From: CAZZNQ01 sp964655775
GTDB lineage: Bacteria > Planctomycetota > Brocadiia > SM23-32
NCBI GenBank assembly: GCA_964655775.1
Contig: CAZZNQ010000025.1
Coordinates: 1-44,935 of the forward strand
Direction: 5' to 3'
Length of the DNA stretch: 44,935 nucleotides
Position numbers and translations under genes: made by a program. Positions 22,512 to 31,654 of the stretch are shown here, in pieces. The notes beneath the pieces are model-generated. The model saw only the letters and a list, made by a program, of their open reading frames with translations, ran no database searches and was not told the DNA's origin. Each line of letters opens with the position of its first letter. Positions within the stretch are counted from its first letter, which is position 1.

Positions 22512-25500
22512 CGTACTGAACGGGCTGGGATCCGGGTGGTGGCGGTGGCTGACGGCGATGGCGTGGCAGGCGGCGTTGCTGGCGTTGGTGGTCTGGGCGG
22601 CAGACCTGCTGCTGCGTCGACGCGGTTGGCCGCAGGTGCGCTACGCGCTGTGGGCGCTGGTGCTGGTCAAGTTGCTGGTCCCGCCAAGCTTCGCGCTGCC
22701 CAGCGGCGTGGTGGGACGGCTCCTTCCCGAGGAGGCAGCCAATGTCGCGTCGCAGGCGAGCCCGCCCGCCGCGCCGGTGGCCCCTGCGCCGGTCGAGGCA
22801 CCCGCGGCGAGTGGAGCGGCATACGAGCGATCTGTCGTGCCCGCGACCGTAGCGGGGTCCTGGCCTGCCCCGTCGCCACCCGCCGTGGCTCTTCCGGCGG
22901 GACCATCTGTCTCGCCTGAGGCGTGGGCGATGCTGGCGGCCGTGACCGTCAGCCTGTTGCTGCTGTTCTGGCTGATCTCGCGCGCCCTGCGGCTGCGGCG
23001 CATGATCCGGGCGGCAGCCGCGGAGCCCCCGCCTGCCTGGGTCGGCGAGGTCCTGGCGAGGGCGGCGAAGCGGGTCGGTCTGCGGCACGTCCCCCGCGTC
23101 GTGATTACGGATGCCGTCGGCAGCGCGGCGGTGTTCGGCGTGCTGCGGCCGGTGCTGCTCCTGCCGCGCGGCGCGTGCGAGGACGGCTCGCCGCTGCGCA
23201 CCGGGCACGTCATGCTGCACGAGCTGGCGCACGTGAAGCGCGGCGACCTGCTCGCCAACACCGCCCAGGCGCTGATGCAGGTGGCATTCTGGTTCCATCC
23301 GGCCGTTTGGCTGGCCGCGCGCCGGCTGCGCCACCTGCGGGAGCTCTGCTGCGACGCCACCGTGAGCCGCCTGCTTCGCGAGCGGACACCGGAGTACCGG
23401 GAGACGCTGGCCGAGGCGGCGCGGAGTATGATCTTCGGCGCCGAGCGGCCGGGGTTGGGATTGCTGGGACTGTTCGAGAGCGCCAGCCGGCTGCGGCAGC
23501 GCCTGGAGCATCTGGACGGGCCGATCTGGCGACACGGACGCCTGAAGGCCGTCGCGGCTCTGCTCGCGGCCGGTGTGACGGTCGCCTGCATCGTCCCGAT
23601 GGCGCGCGGGGCCGCCCGGCCTTCGCTGCCCTCGCTCTACGAGAAGGCCCGGGGGGCGGGCGACCTCAAGATCGGCGTCCAGGGCGAGACCTTCAAGGTC
23701 AACACCGTCGTCCGGTGGGGCAGCGACGGCGCCGCTCGTTACGAGGACGGGCGAGGGAACACCCCGCCGGTACTGGGCTACCCCGAACCCGACTACTCCT
23801 CCCAGGCCCGCTGGATGGATATCGCGAACGTCCAGCTCAGCCCGCCCGACGAACGCTACGACCTGGTCGAACTGCGCGTCTTCGACCACGCCACGCGGGA
23901 ACTGCTCCAGCCGGACGACGGCACGGCGGTCGGCTTCGACTGCAGCCGCTCGCTGGTCGGCCTGCGAAGTATCGGTCGCCGGCTGCCGGACAGCGTGGAC
24001 GTCTGGTTCCGCCTGGTGATGCGGCCGGCGGGCGGCCACGTCTGGAGCCTGCCGGCGAACCCGGGCGCCACGGTCGCCCTCGGCTCGGACACCGTCACGC
24101 TGCACGAACTGCACGCCGGTCGCGGCAGCTACGGCATGACGGAAATTGGTGGTGGTCCCGAAGATATCGCGTGGACAGGCTTCGATGAGGACGAGCACTT
24201 CACGACGGTCGTGTTCGGCTGGCGCGGCAGGAGCGTTAGGGCGAGAAGCGGGAGCAACTCGAGGTACCAGATCTGCGCGATCACCACGGACGGGCGCCGA
24301 GTGGTGCCCGACTACCCCCACTTCGTCGCGGCCGGGCTGGGCGCCACCCAGGTCTACGACTTGCCGGTGTCGCCGAACGAGCTGGCCCGCATCGAGTTCC
24401 GACCCTTCACCGGCCGCGAGGTCTTCTACTTCGAGGACGTGCGGCTGCCGGACGTCGGCGATACGCCCCTGGAGGCGCCGCCGGCGTGCACGTTCGCCGT
24501 CGGCGGAAGAGGAGGCACGTTAACGTCGGACGATTGGGCACCGGTTCGCGTCAGGCTCACGATGGAGAAGGGCCGCACCGCCCACGGCGTGTCGGGCGGA
24601 GCGTTGGGGCGCGTGATGCGCCGACAAGGGCCGCCGCCCGATGCCAACTCGGCCGCCACCGCCGTCTATGAGGTCAACGGCCTGAGCGTGCGGGGACTCG
24701 AGGTGGAGATGCTGGACGCCGACGGTGACCTCCTGCTGAGGGAAGGGAACAGGTCCAGGGGTACGGCCTGGGGGTCGAGCTACACGGTGGGGTACAACTC
24801 CCTTGGCGTGCCGCTCTCGCAGATAGCGACCGTCCGCATGACCCTAGGCGATCATGCATCCGCCCATCGTAGCCCCGATGGGGCCGAAGCCGCGCCCGCG
24901 CGCAAGCCGGCGAAGCCGCTGCAGGGCGACGTCGTCGTGGCCTGCTGGATGGCGGCGCTCAGCGAGGAGGCGGCGGCCGCCCTGCGGAAGGAGCTTCGCA
25001 TACCCGACGACGCGGCGACCGCAACGCGCCCGACCGGGTGCAGCAGTTCCGACGTCGCCGCGGCGCTGCGTCGACTTCTGGCCGGCGGGCACGCGCTCGT
25101 CTCGGACGTCGAGTGGCTCGACTGGCCTGAGCGAACCCGGCTCGAGACCAGAAGCATGAGCCTGAACGACAGCTACAACAGTGTGCTGGCCGGTCAGAGG
25201 GTCTGGGGCAACTGGCTGCTGAACGGGTTCTACACCCTCGCGTCATCCGGAGGCGCGGCCGAACTCACGCTCGACTGCTACTGGGCCGTAGCCACGCCTC
25301 TACAGCGCACAGGCAAGATTCCGGCGGGCCGCGCGTGGGTGTTCCTGAAACCCGTGAAAGAGGGAACAGGCGAGGCGACCCGTACCCCCTACCACCTGCT
25401 GGTGATGGAGGCCGTGCGTAACGACGGCGGGGCCGTCCCCGCCGGATCGGTGACGCGGGCCGAGGACTGGATACTGGCCCGAACGCCGGAGCCGGGTCGT

Positions 25501-26316
25501 ATGGAACTGACTGATAAGGCGGACTCGGAGGAGGCTTCCGGATACGAGATGCGCGTGTACGACGTACGCGATCTCATCGCGCATCCGGACTGGTCGCAGT
25601 CAGCTGCAGCCCGCGGCGACGGTGCAGACGATGGGGATGCGCTGCGAGAGAGCGCCGAGGAACTGGCTCGACTCATTAAGGCGGCATGTGGCGAGGAGAA
25701 GTGCTGGTCGGTTCTGGGTCGCGCTTACACGCGGGAGGATGAGCAGCTAGAAGGTTTCCATGCTGGGCTCGGCGAAGTATTCTTGCGGACTGACAACCCC
25801 GGACACATGCTGGTGAACCAGACACCGTCGGTCCATGCCTGCATAGAGAAGCTGCTGACTGGTCTTCGCGCGGGAGGGTCTCTGCAGGTCGAACTGTCAG
25901 TCCACGCAAGGGTGTTCGATCGCTCCGCCGGGCCCATCGATCCGGCGAAGTTAACCGAGAAGGGTGCGGCTGAGCGCGCCGCCTGGCAGCGACATGCGAC
26001 TGTGACCCTGGCGAACGGTCAGCAGGGGCCGGTGCTCGAAGGCCTGAGCCTGCGGCCGGTTGTCACTGAGGACAGGCGAAGCGTGTTCGTGGAGTTGACC
26101 GGGGCGCCGCCTGAATCGCTCGCGCGAGGGCTCAGTACCCCCGACGGTTCGCCGACGGCGTTCACCGAGACCGGCCCGCTGGCCGTGGCCCTGGCGAAAG
26201 ACCTGATGGGCGACTCCGCGCCGCCGGGGCTGGACCTGGAAGGCTGCACCGTCGCCATCGTCGTCCGCCCGCGGATTGTGATGTTCGGTGCGGGCCCCGT
26301 TCAGCCAGCCGAATAG
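22504..26316 (+). CDS. M56 (BlaR1-like) membrane metalloprotease with giant C-terminal sensor region
   Basis: A 1270-aa protein. Residues ~15-60 and ~140-165 are membrane helices separated by a Pro/Ala-rich loop. The M56 protease domain carries HELAH (239-243) and a third-ligand motif RELCCDATV (279-287). A further membrane helix lies near 352-372 (VAALLAAGVTVACIVPMA). The remaining ~880 residues should be extracytoplasmic. They are beta-rich repeats without a recognisable penicillin-binding domain, and end (~1050-1265) in a region resembling secretin/TonB N-terminal (STN-like) folds (HMLVNQTPSVHACIEKLL). It presumably senses an envelope signal and triggers cleavage of the BlaI repressor encoded just upstream. 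BlaR1 is about 600 aa, so this is about twice the usual size. Confidence 0.88.
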   Translation: MIDVLNGLGSGWWRWLTAMAWQAALLALVVWAADLLLRRRGWPQVRYALWALVLVKLLVPPSFALPSGVVGRLLPEEAANVASQASPPAAPVAPAPVEAPAASGAAYERSVVPATVAGSWPAPSPPAVALPAGPSVSPEAWAMLAAVTVSLLLLFWLISRALRLRRMIRAAAAEPPPAWVGEVLARAAKRVGLRHVPRVVITDAVGSAAVFGVLRPVLLLPRGACEDGSPLRTGHVMLHELAHVKRGDLLANTAQALMQVAFWFHPAVWLAARRLRHLRELCCDATVSRLLRERTPEYRETLAEAARSMIFGAERPGLGLLGLFESASRLRQRLEHLDGPIWRHGRLKAVAALLAAGVTVACIVPMARGAARPSLPSLYEKARGAGDLKIGVQGETFKVNTVVRWGSDGAARYEDGRGNTPPVLGYPEPDYSSQARWMDIANVQLSPPDERYDLVELRVFDHATRELLQPDDGTAVGFDCSRSLVGLRSIGRRLPDSVDVWFRLVMRPAGGHVWSLPANPGATVALGSDTVTLHELHAGRGSYGMTEIGGGPEDIAWTGFDEDEHFTTVVFGWRGRSVRARSGSNSRYQICAITTDGRRVVPDYPHFVAAGLGATQVYDLPVSPNELARIEFRPFTGREVFYFEDVRLPDVGDTPLEAPPACTFAVGGRGGTLTSDDWAPVRVRLTMEKGRTAHGVSGGALGRVMRRQGPPPDANSAATAVYEVNGLSVRGLEVEMLDADGDLLLREGNRSRGTAWGSSYTVGYNSLGVPLSQIATVRMTLGDHASAHRSPDGAEAAPARKPAKPLQGDVVVACWMAALSEEAAAALRKELRIPDDAATATRPTGCSSSDVAAALRRLLAGGHALVSDVEWLDWPERTRLETRSMSLNDSYNSVLAGQRVWGNWLLNGFYTLASSGGAAELTLDCYWAVATPLQRTGKIPAGRAWVFLKPVKEGTGEATRTPYHLLVMEAVRNDGGAVPAGSVTRAEDWILARTPEPGRMELTDKADSEEASGYEMRVYDVRDLIAHPDWSQSAAARGDGADDGDALRESAEELARLIKAACGEEKCWSVLGRAYTREDEQLEGFHAGLGEVFLRTDNPGHMLVNQTPSVHACIEKLLTGLRAGGSLQVELSVHARVFDRSAGPIDPAKLTEKGAAERAAWQRHATVTLANGQQGPVLEGLSLRPVVTEDRRSVFVELTGAPPESLARGLSTPDGSPTAFTETGPLAVALAKDLMGDSAPPGLDLEGCTVAIVVRPRIVMFGAGPVQPAE

Positions 26317-26330
26317 ACTGCCCGTGCCGT

Positions 26331-27752
26331 CTACTCCGACCAGAGGGATTCGATGTCCTTGAGGGTTTCCTCAACCAGCACCTGCCCTCCGTCGGGGCCG
26401 ACGCGGTTGCTGACGACCTCCGCGCCGTAGCTGCGGCCCTGCACGGCGCGCTCGGTCGGCAGGTAGCCGTAGGCGCCCGCCGCAAGCTGGATCAGCATGG
26501 TCTGCGGAGCCGCGCTCCGGGCCTCGATGCGCAGCCCGAAGTCCAGGAACAGCTCGAACGGGTTCGTGGCCATTGCCACCTCGCCGATCCGGAGCACGTG
26601 CAGCTCGATGGGGAGCATGGGGTCGTCGCCCTGGGCCTCGTGGCGCTCCAGCACTCGTGTCGCCCGCCCGATGTGCGTGCGGCGGATCGACTCGCCCCTG
26701 GCGTCGTCCGGCTGTTCGGCCTCCAGGCGCTCGATGTCCGCGCGGGCGCTCTCGGCCTCCTCGTCGGTCACCTTGCGCGCGGGCAGGTCCACCGTGCGCA
26801 CCACGTGCGCCAGCGGCACCGAGTGCGAAACGGCCTCGCGGGCCAGCTCATACGCGTCGTCCACGGCGCGCGCTATCCGGCGGGCGACCTCCTGTCGCTC
26901 GGTCACGCCCCTCCGCTCGCGCATCGTCTGCTCCTGCTCCTTATAGAGCAGGAAATGCGGCGACTGGTCGCCGGCGGGTGCGCACTGCGGCAGCACGAAC
27001 AGGTCCTCCCCGTAGCGCTCGCGCAGGGCGATGCGGGTCTCGTGCCAGTAGTCGGCCGAGACGACGGTCAGGTGCTCCTCGACCTGCGACGGGCAGGCGA
27101 TGTTCACCACAATGCCCGTCAGCAGCCCCGCCTCGTCCCAGGTGAACAGCATGTCGACGCTGTGGTCCTCGTAGCCTTCAATATGCGAGAAGTCCTCCCT
27201 GTTCGTGCGGCCGTACATCTGCGCGGAGTTGTCCATGTAGACGGCGCGGCGGTTGTGGCCGACGACGGCGTGGCCGAACGCGCGGCTCACGCCGCCGGGC
27301 GCGCGATTCTCCCAGGCTTCAACGGCGGCGTTGGCGACGCGTTCCGCGAAGAAGGGCACGTACTCGGCCCCGGTCATAACGTCCGAATCCTCCGCCCGAT
27401 CTTGGCCCGACTCGTGGTCCCAACCGTACCCGGCCGTTAGGTCCACGCCGGGGGCGTCGTGGGTGTGGGTGGCGTTGAGGACGATCTTCAGCGGGTCGAC
27501 GTCCGGCAGGCGGTCGCCGACGGCGTCGCGCACGGCCTGCTGCAGGTGCTCGGGGATGCCGACGCGGTCGCAAGAGACGATGACGGCGCAGTCGGCGGAG
27601 CCGTCCGGCCGCGTGCCCTCGAGGGCCAGCACTGTGGCCGTGATCGGATCGCCGATGCCCTCGGAGATGCGCTCGTAAAACTGCCCTTGCAGGCGCGTCG
27701 GACGCTCGGGGCTGACGTCGCAGGATGCCCAGCCGATTCGGATCTCGCTCAT
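26331..27752 (-). CDS. Neutral/alkaline non-lysosomal ceramidase-family protein
   Basis: A 473-aa protein matching the N-terminal catalytic domain of neutral ceramidases: start IRIGWASCDVSPERPTRLQG, the metal-binding motif NATHTHDAPG at 93-102, and GHNRRAVYMD with a later VNIACPSQVEEH segment. It has no signal peptide and lacks the C-terminal domain of true ceramidases. Many bacterial members of this type are of unknown substrate and probably hydrolyse other amides. It ends 14 bases from the convergent M56 gene. Its start is 31 bases downstream of the DegT gene, so the two probably form an operon. A role in turnover of an amide-linked sugar or lipid is inferred. Confidence 0.8.
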   Translation of the reverse strand: MSEIRIGWASCDVSPERPTRLQGQFYERISEGIGDPITATVLALEGTRPDGSADCAVIVSCDRVGIPEHLQQAVRDAVGDRLPDVDPLKIVLNATHTHDAPGVDLTAGYGWDHESGQDRAEDSDVMTGAEYVPFFAERVANAAVEAWENRAPGGVSRAFGHAVVGHNRRAVYMDNSAQMYGRTNREDFSHIEGYEDHSVDMLFTWDEAGLLTGIVVNIACPSQVEEHLTVVSADYWHETRIALRERYGEDLFVLPQCAPAGDQSPHFLLYKEQEQTMRERRGVTERQEVARRIARAVDDAYELAREAVSHSVPLAHVVRTVDLPARKVTDEEAESARADIERLEAEQPDDARGESIRRTHIGRATRVLERHEAQGDDPMLPIELHVLRIGEVAMATNPFELFLDFGLRIEARSAAPQTMLIQLAAGAYGYLPTERAVQGRSYGAEVVSNRVGPDGGQVLVEETLKDIESLWSE

Positions 27753-27783
27753 AGCCTATCTCCTTCTTATGCTGTCTCTTGCG

Positions 27784-29079
27784 TCAGTTGTCCTCGTCCA
27801 GGATGCGGTCGGGGTCCACACGGTCGATGTTGTCGAACACTTTGCGGATGGCGTTGCCGATCAGGCGGGCGACGTTCGAGCTGTTGGGCGCCCGCAGCGG
27901 CGACGTCATGCCGAAGTGCGTGTCGGCGTGGCGTGTGGCGACGGGGAAGCGGGCCGGATCGTATTCCACGTCCGTCGCGTCGTGCTCCGCCCAAGGGCTG
28001 CCCTTCCCGTAGGCGTTTCGGGCCTGGAAGACCGTCATTGCCGGCAGGATGAAGCGCTGCCAGACGCTGACGGGCACGCCCTCGGCATTGAGAGCCTTCA
28101 TCACCGCGTCGCGCATACGGGCGGGCTCTCCGGCCCAACCGACAGCGTCCATGTCGATGCGGTTCGTGTAGTTGTACCAGTTGTGCAGGAAGCCGTCCGG
28201 CTCAGTCGGCGGGATCAGGCCGGGCACGTCGGCGATGGTTTCGCTGAGCGCGGCCGCGTTCTCGCGCTGAATCTCCAGGTAGCGATCCAGCTTCGTGAGT
28301 TGCGCGCGTCCAAAGGCGGCGGTCATGTCCGCGCCGCGGTACATCCATCCCAGGGCGTAGGCGTGGTAGTCGCGCGACTCCAGGGGCGTGCGCGTCTCGC
28401 CGAAGCTCCAGAGCTTGGCGGCCGCCGCGCGGCGTTCGTCGTCGTCGGTGACGAACATGCCCCCCTCTCCGCTGCAGAGGCACTTGTTCTGGTTGAAGCT
28501 GAACGCGGCGCAGTGGCCGAACGTGCCCACCTTGCGTCCGTCGAACAGCGCCCCGTGCGCCTGGCAGGCGTCCTCCACCACCATCAAGTCGTGCCGACGC
28601 GCGATGTCCATCACGCGGTCCATGTCCACGGCCAGCCCGTGCAGGTGGACGACGATGACGGCCTTCGTGCGGGGCGTGATCGCCCCCTCGATGGCGTCCA
28701 CGTCCATGTTCATCGTTTCCCAGTCGATATCGACGAACACGGGGATGGCATTGTGGTGGATGACGCAGGTGGCGCTGGACGACCAGGAATACGCCGGCAC
28801 CAGCACGTGGTCGCCGGCGCCCACGCCGCACGCCACCAGGCCCATGTGCAGCGCGGCGGTGCCGCTATTGGTGAAGATGGCGTGCCGGTTGCCGTTCCAT
28901 TCGGCGAACTCCTGCTGGAACTCCTTGCAGTTCGGGCCGAACGCGTGGTTCGATCCGTTCAGCGAGTTCAGCACCATTCGCCGGTCCACGTCGTCGATCG
29001 GCGGCCAATCGCCTATGGAGCCTTCGGGAACGGCTCTTTCGCCGCCCAGGACGGCGAGCGTGCTCGGCTGGTCTGCCAT
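27784..29079 (-). CDS. DegT/DnrJ/EryC1/StrS family PLP-dependent aminotransferase
   Basis: A 431-aa sugar-aminotransferase-fold enzyme. NSGTAALHMGLVACGV (71-86) binds the PLP phosphate, VVEDACQAHGALFDG (167-181) holds the conserved Asp, and FSFNQNKCLCSGEGGM (193-208) contains the PLP lysine K199. Enzymes of this family transfer an amino group to keto-sugars for amino-sugar or cell-surface glycan synthesis. The presence of the lysine argues against a PLP-dead dehydratase variant. GGAGGC lies upstream of the ATG. The gene heads an operon with the ceramidase-family gene and lies 144 bases downstream of an AraC regulator on the same strand. Confidence 0.92.
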   Translation of the reverse strand: MADQPSTLAVLGGERAVPEGSIGDWPPIDDVDRRMVLNSLNGSNHAFGPNCKEFQQEFAEWNGNRHAIFTNSGTAALHMGLVACGVGAGDHVLVPAYSWSSSATCVIHHNAIPVFVDIDWETMNMDVDAIEGAITPRTKAVIVVHLHGLAVDMDRVMDIARRHDLMVVEDACQAHGALFDGRKVGTFGHCAAFSFNQNKCLCSGEGGMFVTDDDERRAAAAKLWSFGETRTPLESRDYHAYALGWMYRGADMTAAFGRAQLTKLDRYLEIQRENAAALSETIADVPGLIPPTEPDGFLHNWYNYTNRIDMDAVGWAGEPARMRDAVMKALNAEGVPVSVWQRFILPAMTVFQARNAYGKGSPWAEHDATDVEYDPARFPVATRHADTHFGMTSPLRAPNSSNVARLIGNAIRKVFDNIDRVDPDRILDEDN

Positions 29080-29151
29080 TGTCTGCCTCCAAGGGATCGA
29101 TTGTGAATCTGCGCGCGTGGCCTGTCCGGCAGGTCCGGGCGCGGCATTACC

Positions 29152-29180
29152 ATTCTTGGCGCAGCAGCGTCGCGGGTCAA
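29152..29180 (-). promoter_or_regulatory. Possible promoter of the DegT-ceramidase operon
   Basis: On the minus strand TTGACC (29180-29175), a 17-base spacer and AAGAAT (29157-29152), in the gap between the AraC gene and the DegT gene. The -10 box matches the consensus at four of six bases. Confidence 0.35.
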
Positions 29181-29223
29181 GAGTTGAGTCTTGCTATCTC
29201 GGGGAATATCTTGCGGGAAGGCT

Positions 29224-30072
29224 TCAGCGGCCTGCGAGATGCCGGGCGACGAACTCCGTTGGCGAGCACCCCCAGTGCTTGCGGAATGCCTTGGAGAAAT
29301 AGTTGGCGTCCCGGTAGCCCACCGCGCGGGCGACCTCGGAGACGTTTCTGTCGCCGCGCGTCAACAGGGACCGGGCCCGCTCCATTCTGAGCGAGGTCAG
29401 GTAGGAGAACAGCGTGAAGTTGCTCTCGCGGCTGAACACGTGCGAGAGGTGGTAGCCGCTGACGTGAAGGGCGGACGCGATGTCGTCCAGGGACAGCGGC
29501 TCGGCGTAGTGCTCCTGCATGAAGCGGCGTGCGCGCTCCATCAGGCTGACGCTTCGCGTCCGGCCGTAATCGGCCTCCCCGGCCCGCTCCGGCGCGGCCA
29601 CGTCGCGGAGGATCAGAAGCAGCAGCGTGAGCAGGCGGCACCGGGCAACAAGCTGGCTCTCCGGTTCTCCGCCCCGCAGGTCGGCCCGCAGCCGGCCGAA
29701 GGCGGTGGAGACCTCGGCCCTGCACGCCGGGGACAGGCCCGCCATTGCCGCCGGCGGCACGCGTCGGAAATACTCGTCCGCGTGCGCCCAGTCGAAGGCG
29801 CAGTAGAACACCTCCAGCCCCTCCCGCAGGTCGAACTCGTCGCGATGTTCCGTGCCGGCGGGCACCAGCACCGCCTCGCCGGGTCCCGCCGCCAGCCGGG
29901 TATCCCCCGCGATGAGCGAAAGCTCCCCGCTCAGGACGTACATCGCCTCCGCACGCCGGTTGACGTGGGTTTCCATCGCCCAGATCGGGTCGAACGCCAT
30001 CGGCCCCAGCGCAGCTATCTGCGGCAGCGCATCGTCCAACTCGACGAAGCCATCGTCCTGCGCATGATCCAT
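29224..30072 (-). CDS. AraC family transcriptional regulator with cupin sensor
   Basis: A 282-aa regulator. Residues ~20-110 form a cupin-like ligand domain (METHVNRRAEAMYVLSGELSL, GPGEAVLVPAGTEHRDEFDL). Residues ~185-280 are the double-HTH AraC domain (EPLSLDDIASALHVSGYHLSHVF, then NVSEVARAVGYRDANYFSKAFRKHWGCSP with the usual spacing). The ATG at 30072 follows a GGGAAA-type weak ribosome site and gives a normal cupin N-terminus; longer in-frame readings cross into the mgtE promoter region. It is located directly upstream of the DegT/ceramidase genes and probably controls them in response to a small molecule, most often a sugar in this family. Confidence 0.9.
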   Translation of the reverse strand: MDHAQDDGFVELDDALPQIAALGPMAFDPIWAMETHVNRRAEAMYVLSGELSLIAGDTRLAAGPGEAVLVPAGTEHRDEFDLREGLEVFYCAFDWAHADEYFRRVPPAAMAGLSPACRAEVSTAFGRLRADLRGGEPESQLVARCRLLTLLLLILRDVAAPERAGEADYGRTRSVSLMERARRFMQEHYAEPLSLDDIASALHVSGYHLSHVFSRESNFTLFSYLTSLRMERARSLLTRGDRNVSEVARAVGYRDANYFSKAFRKHWGCSPTEFVARHLAGR

Positions 30073-30159
30073 AGCGTTTCCCGCATCAGAGCCTGTCGAC
30101 GGACATTCTGCCCTCGAACTCGCCCAAGCGCAAGCGGCCGGCGTGCGTGCGACATCTTT

Positions 30160-30187
30160 TTGATTTTTCCGTGCGCGGCGATATAAT
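30160..30187 (+). promoter_or_regulatory. Promoter of mgtE
   Basis: TTGATT (30160-30165), a 16-base spacer and a consensus TATAAT (30182-30187), ~64 bases upstream of the mgtE start. The leader is too short for an M-box magnesium riboswitch and shows no such fold. Confidence 0.6.
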
Positions 30188-30250
30188 CCGGTAAGTCCCT
30201 TGCGCAAACTCCATTGTGCATTCCCGCTCCTGCCCCTCCGAGGTGGCGCC

Positions 30251-31603
30251 GTGAGTTCCGAGAACGAAGACCGATTCCCCGAGATTCTGCGGTCCGTGCA
30301 GGAGAACCTGGACGGCCGGAATCCGGGGGGCGTGCGGGAAGCGCTTGACGACGTGCCGCCGGCAGACATAGCCGGCGTGCTGAACGAGCTGGACGAAGAC
30401 GACCAGGCGATGATGTTTCGCGCGCTGGATGTGGAGACAGGCGCCCTTGTGCTGGCCGAGCTGGAGCCGACCACCGTGCAGTCCATCGCCGAGGGTGCGC
30501 CGTTGCGCGTGCAGGAGGCCGTCGGCCGGATGGAGCCGGACGAGGTCGTGGACGTTCTGGACGCTCTGCCCGATGAGCAGGCCGAGGCGATCCTGGGCGA
30601 GTTCACGCGCGAGCAGGCGGACGATGCCGAGCATCTGCTGACTTACGAGTCCGACACGGCCGGTGGTCTGATGACCACGCGGTTCGTGCTGCTGCCGGAG
30701 CAAGTCTCGGCCCGCGAGGCGATCGAGATAACCCAGCGCAGCCGCGAAAGCGAGACCGTGGGTGACCTGTTCGTCGCGGATCAAAGCAACGTTCTGGTCG
30801 GCCATCTGCCCCTGGAGCGCCTGGTGTTCGCCGCGCCGGACAGGCCGGTGCGCGATCTGATGGAGGAGGACCCCTACAGCGTTCTCGCCGATACCGATCA
30901 GGAGGAGATCGTCCGCGCCGCCACCGACTACGATCTGGAAGCCGTGCCCGTGATCGACGAAGCGGGCAGGATGATCGGTGTGGTCACGGTGGACGACATC
31001 CTGGAGGCCGCCCGCCAGGAAGCCGACGAAGACATCTACATGCTGGCCGGAACCGGCGAACGCGACCCGGTCCACGCCAGCGTGGCACGCAGCACCCGGC
31101 TGAGGCTGCCCTGGCTGCTGCTTTCGGTGATGGACGGGATGTTTATCGCGCTGCTGGTGAGCCGCTTCCAGGACACGCTGCGCGTGGTGGAGTTGTCGTT
31201 TTTCATCCCGCTGATCCCGCTGATGGGCGGCCAGGTGGCCATCCAGTCCAGCGCCATCATGGTCCGCGGGCTGGCCGTGGGCAGCATCCGCAAGAGCCGC
31301 ATCATGCGGTTCATCTCGAAGCAGTTCGTCATTGCGCTGCTGCTCGGGCTCTGCTGCGCCGCGGCGACGGGCCTGCTGGGAAGCCTGCTGGTGGGCAGCG
31401 GCGTGCGAGTGATGGTGGCCGTCGCGCTTGCGGTTGCCATCGCCATCGTCGTGTCGGGCACCCTGGGCATGATCTTTCCGCTTGTGTTCAACGCCGTCGG
31501 CATCGACCCCGCTGTGAGTTCGGGGCCGTTCATCACGATGCTGAACGACGCGTTCTGCATATGCGTTTACCTCTTGCTGGGCACCGTTCTCGCGCCCGGG
31601 TAG
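30251..31603 (+). CDS. mgtE: MgtE family magnesium transporter
   Basis: A 450-aa Mg2+ channel. Residues ~10-120 are the superhelical MgtE N domain (VREALDDVPPADIAGVLNEL, EVVDVLDALPDEQAEAILG). Residues ~125-250 are the paired CBS domains (AVPVIDEAGRMIGVVTVDDILE), and ~275-450 are five membrane helices. The pore motif reads IPLMGGQVAIQSSAIMVRGLAVG, with Gln where a GN-type sequence is more usual. The acidic CBS/N domains act as an intracellular Mg2+ sensor in the family. The GTG at 30251 follows GAGGTGG; an in-frame ATG-type start 51 bases upstream would add an unsupported Pro/Leu-rich stretch. The class V aminotransferase gene follows after 51 bases and may be cotranscribed. Confidence 0.9.
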   Translation: MSSENEDRFPEILRSVQENLDGRNPGGVREALDDVPPADIAGVLNELDEDDQAMMFRALDVETGALVLAELEPTTVQSIAEGAPLRVQEAVGRMEPDEVVDVLDALPDEQAEAILGEFTREQADDAEHLLTYESDTAGGLMTTRFVLLPEQVSAREAIEITQRSRESETVGDLFVADQSNVLVGHLPLERLVFAAPDRPVRDLMEEDPYSVLADTDQEEIVRAATDYDLEAVPVIDEAGRMIGVVTVDDILEAARQEADEDIYMLAGTGERDPVHASVARSTRLRLPWLLLSVMDGMFIALLVSRFQDTLRVVELSFFIPLIPLMGGQVAIQSSAIMVRGLAVGSIRKSRIMRFISKQFVIALLLGLCCAAATGLLGSLLVGSGVRVMVAVALAVAIAIVVSGTLGMIFPLVFNAVGIDPAVSSGPFITMLNDAFCICVYLLLGTVLAPG

Positions 31604-31654
31604 GGTCGGCGAACGCCCCCTGCCGCTACACTTGGATGTGAGGAGAATGACAGG

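Noticed and set aside
23650..26316. Beta-lactam sensor (penicillin-binding) domain in the M56 protein
   Set aside because: I could not find the SxxK, SxN and KTG motif set in the C-terminal region, so BlaR1-like drug sensing is not supported.
30188..30250. M-box magnesium riboswitch before mgtE
   Set aside because: The leader between the TATAAT box and the GTG is only ~60 bases and lacks the conserved core. Regulation is more likely by the protein's own CBS/N domains.
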